Below are positions 46,958-59,215 of a stretch of 64,000 bases of DNA, in pieces (the stretch's first letter is position 1; the number at the start of each line of letters is the position of its first letter). The notes under the pieces are model-generated. The model worked only from the letters and a program-made list of their open reading frames with translations, made no database searches and was not told where the DNA came from. Position numbers and translations under genes: made by a program. The stretch spans positions 46,834,843 through 46,898,842 of the forward strand of contig CM051038.1 in assembly GCA_027627225.1 (NCBI GenBank). Reading direction: 5' to 3'. Source of the DNA: Congeria kusceri. Its lineage: Eukaryota; Mollusca; Bivalvia; Myida; Dreissenidae.

Positions 46958-48300
46958 CAACGCAGACCTACGACAAATAAGTGCAATCTTAATTTAACGA
47001 ATACCACACGCAATGTCCACAGATATAAATGGCGTGATTACAAAGCTAATGAATTTTATGACAAATTCAAGGAATCACTGCAAAATTTCAAACCTATATT
47101 TTCAGAAACCCTAACGTCAAGCGTTAATGATGTAGTTCAGCTTATAACCGATATATACCAAAATGCTGCAAGTTCCATGAAAGTTAAGTATAATAAATTT
47201 TGCTCTTTTCAACTTGATTGGTGGGACGAGGAATGTGAGGTCAAGAAACAAATGAAATATGCCGCGCTTCGTAAATTCAGGAAAAATAATCTAACCAGCG
47301 ATTTACAGATATTTAAAGATAGTCGCAAGAGCTTTAAATTAACGTGCAAATCTAAAGTTCAGACCCAACAACGTCAAGAGCGCAATAAGTTATTTATAAA
47401 TAGGAATAACCCTAGTGAATTTTGGAAGATGTTTAAAGGATGTAATAAAAAAACAACTCTCAATTTTTGTGTATCACCAGAGGAGTGGTACTCTTATTTT
47501 AGTAACCTACTGTTTGGTGAAAATACAAGCGATACAGTGCTATTAGATTCTCAGCAATCTATTGATAACGCGGCCAATGTACCTAATGAACCATTCACGT
47601 TCGATGAAGTTGAATGTTCAATATCTAACTTAATAAATGGAAAAAGCAGTGGCTTAGACGATATTCCATCAGGATTTTACAAGTTTATAAAAGTGAAAAT
47701 AACACCTTATTTCGTCTTGTTATTTAATAACATCTTAAACACTGGTCACTTTCCAAACTCTTGAAATATTATTATAATTTGTCCCATACATAAATCAGGA
47801 CCTACTAACGAACCAAATAACTATAGGGGCATTTCTATAACAAATACAACGTATAAGATTTTTTCAGGTGTATGTTATAAACGACTATATGAGTGGGCTG
47901 AAGAAAATGACAAAATATATGAATGCCATGCAGGTTTTAGACGTGGGTATTCCGCAATTGACAACATTTGTTGTTTGTAGGCCATGGCTCAAAAATACCT
48001 ATCAAAAAAGAAAGGGAGATTTTACTGCTTATGTGTTGACTTTAGAAAGTCAACCACTGTAAACTATTTCAATGTCTTCAAAGGAAAGAAATCCACGGAC
48101 AATTCCTAAATATTCTTAAACTTATGTACACAAACTTATACTCCTGTGTTAAATGAACGACCACCCCAAATAATCAGGTTCGTGGTAATAGAAACCCAAA
48201 CCAGTATAATAGCACTATTAATAATTGTAATCGATTTGTAACTGATGCATTTTTATAGACGAGTTATCGTCCCTTTTAACGCCAAAACTGTGTTGTTCAG
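46958..48300 (+). pseudogene. LINE ORF2, linker and reverse transcriptase part (broken)
   Basis: Same frame as the end of the endonuclease. Reads KWRDYKANEFYDKFKESL, WWDEECEVKK near 47221, NNPSEFWKMFKG near 47407, INGKSSGLDDIPSGFYKF near 47640 and, after TGA at 47762-47764, ICPIHKSG, NNYRGISI, HAGFRRGYSAIDN and, after TAG at 47978-47980, GRFYCLCVDFRKS (RT motif A, the following FD lost). These are non-LTR reverse transcriptase landmarks of the Jockey/CR1 kind; I cannot fix the clade. It is interrupted at 48301 by a MITE. Confidence 0.85.
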
Positions 48301-48560
48301 GGCCCAAAGCCACAAAGCTCCTTAGTAAAAACCCAAGTAAATTTCTTAAAATCATAAAATGCATCAAGTCTGTGGCCAGTTCATTAAAAGTTTATTTTGT
48401 CTTAAATGGTTTTACTCTTGTACAGAATCAATAGATGTTTCTTATTTTACTATATTTACAGTATAAAATATTGATTTTCACAAGGAATATTGAATTTGAA
48501 TATTTCCCTTAAACATGACTTCAGATAAGATTTCCTTAGGAGCTTTGCGCATACGGACCC
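48301..48560 (+). mobile_element. MITE inserted in the LINE reverse transcriptase
   Basis: 260 bp with inverted ends 'ggcccaaagccacaaagctc' and 'gagctttgcgcatacggacc'. The left half matches the family at 4295 and 35744. LINE sequence before it ends in 'gttcag'; after it continues with 'ggtatctttattac' in the order expected of the RT, so the element split the LINE. The duplication is no more than AG or AGG. Confidence 0.75.
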
Positions 48561-49660
48561 AGGTATCTTTATTACAAACGACATCCCAGATATTTTATGT
48601 TTAATGTTTGCTGATGATATAGCAAATTGTTCTGAAACTGCTCAAAATTACAACAACAATTAAATTATATAGATATATTATGCCAAAACACTGGAATGGA
48701 GGTTAACTTATATAAGACAGAAATGATCGTTTTCAGAAATGACGGCAACTTAAGGAATGATGAACATTGGAGATTTAGAGATACACTGGTAAAAACAACA
48801 TTCATACATAAATATATAGGGCTCTTTTTTACTCCAACTTTATCATGGCACCCAGCACAAGTAAAACTTGCAGCTCAAGCTCACAAAAGCAATTTTTCCC
48901 TTAATAGGTTTCAAAAACCATGTGGTTATTTGCCCCCTCAAGATTTATTTAAGATCTTTGACGCAATGATTACGCCCATCCTATGTTATGGTTCCCAAGT
49001 GTTGGGCTACGAATACTCAGAATTAGTAGAATCTGTCCACAATAAGTTTGGCAGAAAACTTCTAGGAGTAAGACCAACAACTGATACATGCTTGGCTTTA
49101 GGTGAATTTGGTAGACTTCCTTTGTGTGTAACTTATCTAACCATTTGTATAAGATATTGGTGCAATCTTTTGCAAATGCCAGACCATCGTTACCCAAGAA
49201 ATTGCTATCTTCTAGTAAAACGATTAGATGATTCTGGAAGGCAGTGTTGGGAAACTCAGATAAAACGTATGTTATACTTGTATGGCTTTGGATATGCCTG
49301 GCTGTCGCAAGATGTTGGTGATAGAATTGTTTTTGTAAGATTATTCAAACAGCGTATAGTTGATTGTTATACCCAAAACTGGCACAGTGATATACTAAAT
49401 TCAAGTCGAGGCTCACATTACAAGGAATACAAAACATTGCTTAATCCAGAATGATATTTATCGTTAGATATAACACGGAAACACAAAACAGCCCTCGCTA
49501 GATTTCGCTGTTCTAATAATAAACTTCTGATTTAATTAGGTCGCTATTTGAAGATCCCTAGATCACAAAGAATTTGTATCTCGTGTTCAACAGAGGAAAC
49601 TCCGATCTTAGATTGTGATGCACGCATTTTTCCATTGCACCAAATTTCAAGATATACGAA
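48561..49660 (+). pseudogene. LINE ORF2, RT motif C to C-terminus (broken)
   Basis: Begins ITNDIPDILCLMFADDIANC, with the FADD catalytic motif at 48607-48618. A frameshift follows, and the frame 48696-49454 continues as the RT thumb and C-terminal region: VNLYKTEMIVFRNDG, YIGLFFTPTLSW, MITPILCYGSQVLGY, FGRKLLGVRPTT. After the TGA at 49452, fragments of the tail remain in another frame, including RICISCSTEE near 49570. At least four stops or shifts across the whole ORF mark it as dead. Confidence 0.85.
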
Positions 49661-50031
49661 ATAATTATTTGTTTTCTTGGTACTCTTCTGGTACAACAGC
49701 AAATAATTTTTATCAGTTAATGCGCTCTTTTATAATAAGAAGAGCTGTATACTTTTGTCACCTGTTGAATAGTATTAAGAACGTAAATTAATGTGCTGAC
49801 ATGAATAGTATAAATCGATTGCTATTACTTTCTTGTTATAATGTGCTCAATAAATATTTGTTTATGTTAGTATTTTTCAACACATGTCATATTTTTCATA
49901 TTTAACAAATCGAAATGTTATATGTTTTGTTACACAACTCTATTTATGTACGCTTTCTTATTGTATGCCATGTATTATGGGCCGGAGGCCTATATGTACC
50001 AAATAAAAACATGAACTTGAACTTGAATTCG
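49661..50031 (+). mobile_element. LINE 3' UTR and terminus
   Basis: The tail of the LINE ends in 'tattatgggccggaggccta' (49973-49992) and 'taccaaataaaaacatgaac', a compact hairpin (GGCC..GGCC) and an AATAAA signal typical of non-LTR 3' ends. No long poly-A follows; 'ttgaacttgaa' is short and repetitive. Confidence 0.6.
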
Positions 50032-51735
50032 TGGAAACACTAAATGTGCATCTGACACAGGACTTCGTTTTTTTGGCAGTAACGTAGACAGTCAATTCAG
50101 AAAAACGCTCCGATAATTATAAGTTTACAAGCAAATTTGAGCAAAGTTTCTCAGCTAAAATAACTGCTCAAATTTCTGATCGCTCTTCTGTAAGTTATTT
50201 TTGTTACTCTTTTCACAAGTCTCTACGCGAGTTGTCATTACAATTAACAGCTGTCTTTGACTGGCGACTAGACCAGTGGCCGCTGACACTGACCCGTATA
50301 TTCAATATATCTCAGTCTGACACGTGACACGAGCCCATAAGATTGAAAACACGGTATTAGGTATCTATTGGCGAAATACTTTCTTATTTTGACAGAAAAA
50401 TACTTTCTACAATCAGGATTTTTTTTTTAAGCAATACAAATTTGCGATTATTCGAATAGCGTTTAACTATTCGAATGGCAATCATTCAATCGAATATTCG
50501 AATAGTTTCGCCATCCCTACAAAATATAGATACATATACATATGTTGTCATGTACATGCATAATGAAATGATAAACGCATCATTTACTATTTTACTGTAA
50601 ACCGCTTGTTACAAGGATACGCCATGAGATATTGCTGAGGAAGGGCGACACATTTTAATAATTTTTACATTATTTAAACGCCCAGAACAGGGTTTTCCGC
50701 AGGCCTGTTTCGCTTGTCGTGCCCGACATGCCTTCAAAGCAGTTAGTCATTTGCCGACATGCTTAAATAACGCCGACATGCTTTAATTTTCAAAGCGACA
50801 ACCATTAATCCCTTTGTCTGTTACACCAATCTTTAATCACAGGGTCATAAACGAACGCCGTATTGATCGATAAGGTCTCGCTTCCAACAGCGTTATTGAC
50901 AAGTGACTGAACTGTTCAGTTCCGTCCACAACGATCTGATTAGCCAATCAAATACGGCGATTTTTAGGGTGGCGTTTATACTTTACTAAAAACTAAAAAC
51001 TTGTTTGCAACAAATACTAGTGTTCACGTGAAAAGTGAACAGGCATTTTAAAACATTTGATTATTATATTTAACGTTTCATTTTATCCCGGTAATTTCCT
51101 TATCCGTTTCACAATTTGACAATCAAAAATATGGACACGAATAAAGTAATATGGAGCCTCATTTAAAAACACAATTTAACGTCGTCAAACGTTGTTCTCA
51201 TTAACACTGCAATTAAGCATGTGTCCAGTGCACGCACGTTTTTCATGAGGCTTCCGTGACCTTGTGCATGGCAATTTTTGCGCGCTTTTGTAGCAAAACA
51301 CGCTTTTTACATGGAGATACAAGCCCGTATTATTGTTTCGGCTTTTAGTGTCCGCGTGTAGTATAACTGATATTAATTATTGATTTCTTTGTATCCGAAA
51401 ACAATTAATGACATTAAAAAACACTTTTTGAAAGAAACGAGCGGTCATAGCAGAATTTCATGGCGGAAAAAAAACACTAGGCTTTACAACGAATCTGAAA
51501 GCTATGTATGATTGAAAATTCATTCCATAAAAATGCAGCCTAGTATTACGATGTACACTGCCTTCAAAGGAGTTAGGTCAACACGTTTTTATTCAATAAA
51601 GAAAACCGCGGTAGATGCGATTTTAGTAGGAGAAATATTTTTAATAGTTTCAGTTCTATTAAAGTAAGCATTTCCAAATTAAAGATTAAGCAAAGAGAGC
51701 TGCTGGTCTAGCAATAGGCTAGATAGATTAAGCGA
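50032..51735. other. Intergenic, no gene seen
   Basis: AT-rich. 'gccgacatgc' words occur at 50755 and 50770. No frame or RNA was recognised. Confidence 0.4.
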
Positions 51736-52075
51736 TAAAGGGCGGCAGTTAAAGCGATACTGCCGATTTGATCGCCGCCGGGATTTCGAAAGTCGTAGCC
51801 GATAGGGTCGATCGTTGAAGCCGATCTCTGGGAGCTGGGTCAGGCGTTGCGGCCGATTTCAAAGAGGTGGGGGTCAAACGAAGCGGCCGATTTCGGGAGG
51901 GGGGGATGCTAAGGGGTCGGATTGGAACGATCTCGGGGTTCGAGCCGATTTTTGTTGCGGGTGGTGGTGTTCGGGATGCCGACATACCTTCAAGAAATTG
52001 TGCGGGAAACCCTGCAGAATAATGCCCAGCTTTAAGCCCGATTCTCACTGTCGCTGTATTTGTTCCGGTACTGCT
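51736..52075. repeat. GC-rich block with repeated 'gccgattt' words
   Basis: 'gccgattt' recurs at 51761, 51851, 51885 and 51944, separated by G-rich sequence ('gggagggggggatgctaagg'). Open frames exist on both strands (51749-52048 minus, 51815-52102 plus), but they overlap, are biased by composition and have no known relatives. Confidence 0.45.
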
Positions 52076-52596
52076 CGACGAAGAAAATCCAGTATTCAGT
52101 GATGAACCAATACTTTTTCCTTACAAAACATGATTTGCGTTCTCACATTACCGACGGTACCCCTGTGTTTCACCGGTCTAGATGTTTGATCCCAGAGTAG
52201 CTGGGTTAATGCCCGGTTAACTACGGAGTACTTACGGTGTAGGACGGCATTTTTCCCGATTAATCTCGGTAAATGTTGGTGTGACCAAGGTTTTCGCCGG
52301 TGTTATCCGAAGACCGCCGGCTCCGTCGCGTCATACCACGGTTGTGTGCCGGTGAAACGCCGGTGTACCCGATGCGCACTGCTGAGTATATAAACCGGCG
52401 TAAAACGTGAACATCATCAGTTTGCTCTAGTACCTTAGTAATATACACATGTATAGAGAATACTAGGTTGGTGTTGAATACAGATAAGTTTGTTTAGCGA
52501 GGCTTAGAAACGTAAACCACGAGCCTTGGCGTAGGAATTAAATCACGAAGGTGTTAGCCTGAGTTGTTTAATAGCCACACACCAGAACAACACAGA
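52076..52596. other. Intergenic, no gene seen
   Basis: 'cgccggtgttatccgaagac' and 'cgccggtgtacccgatg' at 52286 and 52349 are partial repeats of each other. No gene recognised. Confidence 0.35.
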
Positions 52597-52800
52597 GTTG
52601 TTTATTGGCCGATAAACAACGATAATGCGAAAATTATTTCGATTCTAACATGATTTAACAATAGTTTTGCAATTATAATAAGAACTACATTTTAGTTCAG
52701 AATCTGGACTACTTTTTGCTTTGTTTGTTTGATAGTTTAACAGCGATAATTGTGTTCTTTGTCTATAAAAAATCTAGCAAGTATCATGTTAGAATCTGAA
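52597..52800. mobile_element. Palindrome-containing element, second copy
   Basis: The 24-base palindrome core of 37043 recurs at 52597-52620. To its right, 'gattctaacatgattt' (52637) and 'tcatgttagaatctga' (52784) are inverted copies enclosing about 150 bp. The same 'catgttagaatc' word precedes the palindrome at 36987, so both loci derive from one element in opposite directions. Confidence 0.55.
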
Positions 52801-52931
52801 GCTGAAAACGGTATAACGTAGACTAGGGGGCAATTCCGATGTAATTACATCGTGGGTACTTACAAGTACCCAATTAACAGTTCTACGAATGACGCAATTG
52901 CAATACAAGTCGGAACTGGTTTCTTGCAGCC

Positions 52932-53238
52932 TGTGTGTATAGTACATTTTTATCGAGTGCACCGGGATTCTATCCCATGCAGCCATTGCCCTCAGAAAAC
53001 GTGTTGAGTTGGGTTACGGGTGAGTGTGCAAGATACAGGAGACGCCCCGCCCCGTCCCATAGGCGACCCTGGGTCTCTTAGTGCTCGGTGTGAAGCACCT
53101 AGTACACTGCCCTTCGGTTTAACGTCTCATGCGAAAAACGAGTTAGTAGGTTAGTTAGTTAGGCTGTAGCGGGGGCTCGAACCTGCGACCTCTAGGTTGT
53201 GAAGCCAGTGCGTTACCAATAGACCACGGATTCGCCAC
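52932..53238 (-). mobile_element. tRNA-derived SINE, copy of the 24331 family
   Basis: Collinear with 24331-24626: head 'gtggcgaatccgtggtctat' 'tggtaacgcactggcttcac' and B-box-like 'aggttcgagcccc' on the minus strand, tail 'gtactatacacaca'. No clear target duplication is visible. Its left neighbour carries the palindrome element; its right neighbour is the satellite. Confidence 0.8.
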
Positions 53239-53271
53239 AATTATAAACACTTTAAACAGCCTGTCAATGTA

Positions 53272-56200
53272 AAGGTACACACAATCCTCTCAGTGCATAC
53301 AAAACCCTTAGTGTACACAAGACATGTATACAGAAAATACCTTCGAGGTAACATGTTACGTTAAAGGTGCACACAATCCATCAATGTACACCATCCCCTC
53401 AGTGCAAACAATCCCTCAGTGCACACAATCCCTCAATCCCTCAGTGCACACAATACCCTCAGTGCACACAATCCCTCAATCCCTCAGTGCACACAATCCC
53501 TCAGTGCACACAATCCCTCAATCCCTCAGTGCACACAATACCCTCAGTGCACACACAACCCTCAGTGCACACATAACATGTATTACAGAAAATACGCGCG
53601 AAGTAGCATGGTACGTTATAGGTGCACACTATCCCGTCAGTTCTGACAATACCCTCAGAGCACACAATACATGTATTACAGAAAACACGCTCGAATTAGC
53701 GTGGTAAAGGTGCACACAATCCAATCAGTGCACGCAAAACCCTCAGAGCACACAATACATTATTAAATAAAATACGCTCGAGGTAGCATGGTACGTAAAA
53801 GGTACACACAATCACGTTAGTGCGCACATACCTTAAGTGCACACAATACATGTATTACAGAAAATACTCTCGAGGTAACATGGTACGTTAAAGGTGCACA
53901 CAATCTTTTCAGTGCACACAATACCTTCAGAGCACACAATACATGTATTACAGAAAATACGCTCGAGGTAACCTGGTACGTTAGAGGTGCGCACAATACC
54001 CTAAGTTCACACAATACATGTATTCAAGAAAATACGCGCGAAGTAGCATGGTACGTTAAATGTGCACAAAATCCCCTCAGTGCACACAATCCCCTCAGAG
54101 TACCCAATACATGTATTACAGAAAATACGCTCGAGGTAACATGGTACGTTAAAGGTGCACACAATCTTCTCAGTGTACACAATACCTTCAAAGCACCCAA
54201 TACATATATTAAAGAAAACACGCTTGAGGTAACCTGGTACGTTAAAGGTGCACACAATACCCTAAGTTCACACAATACATGTATTCAAGAAAATACGCGC
54301 GAAGTAGCATGGTACGTTAAATGTGCACAAAATCCGCTAAGTGCACACAATCCCCTCAGAGCACACAAAACATGTATTACAGAAAATACGCTCGTGGTTA
54401 CACGGTACGTTAAAGGTGCACACAATCTTCTCAGTGTACACAATACCTTCAGAGCACCCAATACATATATTAAAGAAAACACGCTTGAGGTAACCTGGTA
54501 CGTTAAAGGTGCACACAATACCCTAAGTTCACACAATACATGTATTCAAGAAAATATGCGCGAAGTAGCATGGTACGTTAAATGTGCACAAAATCCGCTA
54601 AGTGCACACAATCCCCTCAGAGCACACAAAACATGTATTACAGAAAATACGCTCGTGGTTACATGGTACGTTAAAGGTGCACACAACCCTCTCAGTGCAC
54701 AGAATACCGTCAATGCACACAATACATGTATTACAGAAAATACGCTGGGGGCAGTATGATTCGTTAAAGGTGCACAGAATCCCTCAGTTCACACAAAACC
54801 CTCAGAGCACATAATAAATATATTACAGAAAATACGCTCGAGGTAGTATGGTACGTTAAAGGTGCACACAATTCTCTCAGTGCACACAATAACCTCAGTG
54901 CACACAATACCTGTATTACAGAAAATACGCGGGAAGTAGCATGGTACGTTATAGGTGCACGCAATAAACTCAGTGCACACAATACCTTCAGAGCACACAA
55001 TACACATATTGTACACAATATTCTCAGTGCACACAATACCTACAGTGCACACAATCCCCTCAGTGCACACAATACACGTATTACAGAAAATACGCGCGAG
55101 GTAGTATGGTACGTTAAAGGTGCACACAATCCCCTCAGTGCGTACAAAACCCTTAGTGTACACAATATATGTATACAGAAAATACACTCGAGGTAACATG
55201 TTACGTTTAAGGTGCTCACAATCCATCAATGTACACCATGCCCTCAGTGCACACAATCCCTCAGTGCACACAATCCCTCAATCCCTCAGTGCACACAATA
55301 CCCTCAGTGCACACAAAATCCTCAGTGCACACATAACATGTATTTCAGAAAATACGCTCGAAGTAGCATGGTACGTTATAGGTGCACACAATCCCGTCAG
55401 TTCTTAGAATACCCTCAGAGCACACAATACATGTATAACAGAAAATACGCTCGAGTTAGCGTGGTACGTTAAAGGTGCTCACAATCCCCTCAGTGCACGC
55501 AAAACCCTCAGAGCACACAATACATGTACTAAAGAAAATACGCTCGAGGTAGCATGGTACGTAAAAGGTGCACACAATCACCTTAGTGCGCACATACCTT
55601 AAGTGCACACAATACATGTATTACAGAAAATACGCTCGAGGTAACATGGTACGTTAAAGGTGCACACAATCTTTTCAGTGCACACAATGCCCTCAGAGCA
55701 CATAATACATGTATTAAAGAAAATACGCTCGAGGTAACCTGGTACGTTAGAGGTGCACTCAATACCCTAAGTTCACACAATACATGTATTCAAGAAAATA
55801 CGCGCGAAGTAGCATGGTACGTTAAATGTGCACAAAATACCCTCAGTGCACACAATGCCCTCAGAGCACACAAAACATGTATTACAGAAAATACGCTGGG
55901 GGTAGTATGATTTGTTAAAGGTGCACAGAATCCCTCAGTTCACACAAAACCCTCAGGGCACACAATAAATATATTACAGAAAATACGCTCGAGGTGGCAT
56001 GGTACGTTAAAGGTGCACACAATTCTCTCAGTGCACACAATAACCTCAGTGCACACAATACCTGTATTACAGAAAATACGCGGGAAGTAGTATGGTACGT
56101 TATAGGTGCACACAATAAACTCAGTGCACACAATACCTTTAGAGCACATAATACACATAGTGTACACAATATTCTTAGTGCACACAATACCCACAGTGCA

Positions 56201-56540
56201 TGCAATCCCCTCAGTGCACACAATACCCTCAGTGCACCCAATATCCTCAGTCACACAATACCTTCACTGCACACAATACCCTCACTGTACACAATGCATG
56301 TATTACAGATAATACGCTCGAGGTAGCATGGTACGTTAAAGATGCATACAATCCCTCAGTGCACACAAAACCCGCAGAGCACACAATACATGTATGACAG
56401 AAATACGCTCGAGGTAGCATGGTACGTTAAAGGTGCTCACAATTGCCTCAGTGCACACAATACCCTCAGTACACAATACATGTATTACAGAAAATAGGCG
56501 CGAAGTTGCATGGTCCGTTATACGTGCACACAATACCCTC
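53272..56540 (+). repeat. Hierarchical satellite, complex part
   Basis: 18-bp words based on 'cagtgcacacaataccct' alternate with a ~45-bp spacer 'tgtattacagaaaatacgct' 'cgaggtaacatggtacgtta' 'aaggt', giving composite units near 90 bp. Some are grouped into a ~261-bp unit repeated at 54000-54540. A still larger block is repeated: 53313 matches 55157 (shift 1844) and 54741 matches 55893 (shift 1152); the difference suggests gain or loss of about 690 bp. All open frames here are artefacts of the period. Confidence 0.92.
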
Positions 56541-57450
56541 AGGGCATACAATATCCTCAGTGCACACAATACCCTCAGTGCACACAACACCCTCAGTGCA
56601 AGCAATATCATCAGTGCACCCAATACTCTCAGTGCACACAATACCCTCAGTGCACACAATACCCTCAGTACACACAATACTCTCAGTGCACACAATACTC
56701 TCAGTGCACACAATACCCTCAGTGCACACAATACCCTCAGTGCACACAATACTCTCAGTGCACACAATACTCTCAGTGCACACAATACCCTCAGTGCACA
56801 CAATAGCCTCAGTGCACACAATCCCCTCAGTGCACACAATCCCCTCAGTGCACACAATACCCTCAGTGCACACAATACCCTAAGTGCACACAATACCCTC
56901 AGTGCACACAATACTCTCAGTGCACACAATAGCCTCAGTGCACACAATACTCTCAGTGCACACAATACCCTCAGTGCACACAATACCCTCAGTGCACGCA
57001 ATACTCGCAGTGCACACAATACCCTCGGTGCACACAATACCCTCAGTGCACACAATAACCTCGGTGCACACAATACCCTCAGTGCACACAATACCCTCAG
57101 TGCACACAATACCCTCAGTGCACACAATACCCTCAGTGCACACAATACCCTCGGTGCACACAATATTCTCAGTGCACACAATACCTTCAGTGCACACAAT
57201 AACCTCAGTGCACAAAATACCATCAGTGCACATAATACCCTCAATACCCTCAGTGCACACAAAACCTTCAGTGCACACCATCCTTTCAGTGCATACAATC
57301 CTCTCAGTGCACACAATCCCCTTAGTGCACACAATCCTTTCAGAGTACACCATCCTTTCAGTGCACACAATACCCTCAGTGCACACAATACCCTCAGTGC
57401 ACACAATCCCCTCAGTGCACACCATCCTTTCAGTGCACACAAAACCCTCA
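56541..57450 (+). repeat. 18-bp satellite, nearly pure block 1
   Basis: About 50 units of 'cagtgcacacaataccct', mostly single-base variants (ccct/tctc/cccc/agcc; acaca/accca). Each unit contains the palindrome GTGCAC. Five of six reading frames lack stops in the consensus, so long open frames on both strands are expected by chance of period. Confidence 0.95.
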
Positions 57451-57855
57451 GAGTACACAATACATGTATATCAGAAAATACGCTCAAGTTAGCATGGTAC
57501 GTTACATATGCACACAGTCCCTTTAGTGCACACAATCCCCTCAGTGCAAACAATACATGTATTACAGAAAATACGATCGAAGTAGCATGGTACGATAAAT
57601 GTCCACACAAAACCCTGAGAGCACACAATACGTATGTTACAGAAAATACGCTCGAGGTAGCCTGGTACGTTAAAGGTGCGCACAATACTCTCAGTGCACA
57701 CATACCCTCAGTGCACACAATACATGTCTTACAAAAAATACGCGCGAGGTATCATGGTACGTTAAAGGTGCACACTATCTCCTCAATGCACACAATACCC
57801 TCAGTGCACACAATACATGTATTACAAAAATACGCGCGAGGTAGCATGGTAAGTT
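57451..57855 (+). repeat. Satellite, second complex part
   Basis: Four composite units with the 'tgtattacagaaaatacg' and 'gtagcatggtacgtta' spacer separate the two pure 18-bp blocks. Confidence 0.9.
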
Positions 57856-59025
57856 GTAGGTGCAAACAATCCCCACAGTGCACACAATACCCTTAGTGCA
57901 CACAATCCCCACAGTGCACACAATACCCTTAGTGCACACAATACCCTTAGTGCACACAATACCCTCAGTGCACACAATACCCTCAGTGCACACAATCCCC
58001 TCAGTGCACACAATACCCTCAGTGCACACAATCCCCTCAGTGCACACAATACCCTCAGTGCACACAATACCCTCAGTGCACACAATCCCCTCAGTGCACA
58101 CAATACCCTCAGTGCACACAATCCCCACAGTGCACACAATACTCTCAGTGCACACAATACCCTTAATGCAAACAATACCCTCAGTGCACACAATACCCTC
58201 AGTGCACACAATACCCTCAGTGCACACAATACTCTCAATGCACACAATACCCTCACTGCACACAATACCCTCAGTGCACACAATACCCTCAGTGCACACA
58301 ATACTCTCAGTGCACCCAATACCCTCAGTGCACCCATTTCTCTCAATGCACACAATACTCTCAGTGCACACAATACCCTCAGTGCACCCAATACCCTCAG
58401 TGCACACAATACCCTCAGTGCACACAATACCCTCAGTGCACCCAATACCCTCAGTGCACCCAATACCCTCAGTGCACACAATCCTCTCAATGCACACAAT
58501 ACTCTCAATGCACACAATACTCTCAGTGCACCCAATACCCTCAGTGCACACAATACCCTCAGTGCACACAATCCCCTCAGTGCACACAATCCCCTCTGTG
58601 CACACAATCCCCTCAGTGCACACAATACCTTTAGTGCACACAATACCCTCAATGCACACAATCCCCTCAGTGCACACATAACTCTCAGTGCACACAATAC
58701 CCTCAGTGCACCCAATACCCTCAGTGCACACAATACCCTCAGTGCACACAATACCCTCAGTGCACCCAATCCCCTCAGTGCACACAATACCCTCAGTGCA
58801 CCCAATACCCTCAGTGCACACAATACTCTCAATGCACACAATACCCTCAGTGCACACAATACCCTCAGTGCACCCAATACCCTCAGTGCACACAATCCCC
58901 TCAATGCACACTATCCCCTCAGTGCACACAATACCTTCAGTGCACACAATCCCCTCAGTGCACACAATTTATGTATTACAGAAAATACGCGCTAGGTAGC
59001 CTGGTACGTTAAAGGTGCACACAAT
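57856..59025 (+). repeat. 18-bp satellite, nearly pure block 2
   Basis: About 62 units of the same 18-bp word, with 'caccca' and 'caatgca' variants concentrated in 58300-58900. A last composite unit at 58965-59025 carries the spacer and ends the array. Confidence 0.95.
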
Positions 59026-59035
59026 CCACTCATAT

Positions 59036-59215
59036 TCCCGTGGCCTAGTGGTTAGGGCGTTCGCCTACGGAGCGGGAGGTCGAAGGTTCGAGTCCTACAC
59101 AGGGCGAGTTCTGATATGGCCGGCTGCCTACCCAGCAGCTAGTTAAAGAATGTGAGGAGTGTTGTGTATAAATGTATTATCGACTTCACTACCAAGATCC
59201 CACAAAATCTGTTCT
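59036..59215 (+). mobile_element. tRNA-derived SINE at the satellite border
   Basis: Head 'gtggcctagtggttagggcg' (A-box-like) with 'ggttcgagtcc' (B box, 59093-59103), then 'tggccggctgcctacccagc' and an AT-rich body. It differs from the other two SINE families in the window. Cloverleaf pairing is incomplete, so it is not a tRNA gene. Confidence 0.6.

Noticed and set aside
51749..52102. Overlapping 95- and 99-codon frames
   Set aside because: GC-rich composition opens both strands; no recognisable domain and no splice context.
53324..58999. Many long overlapping open frames with hexapeptide repeats
   Set aside because: Product of the 18-bp period; open on both strands in five of six frames.
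59036..59110. Genuine tRNA gene
   Set aside because: A and B boxes only; cloverleaf incomplete and an SINE-like body follows.
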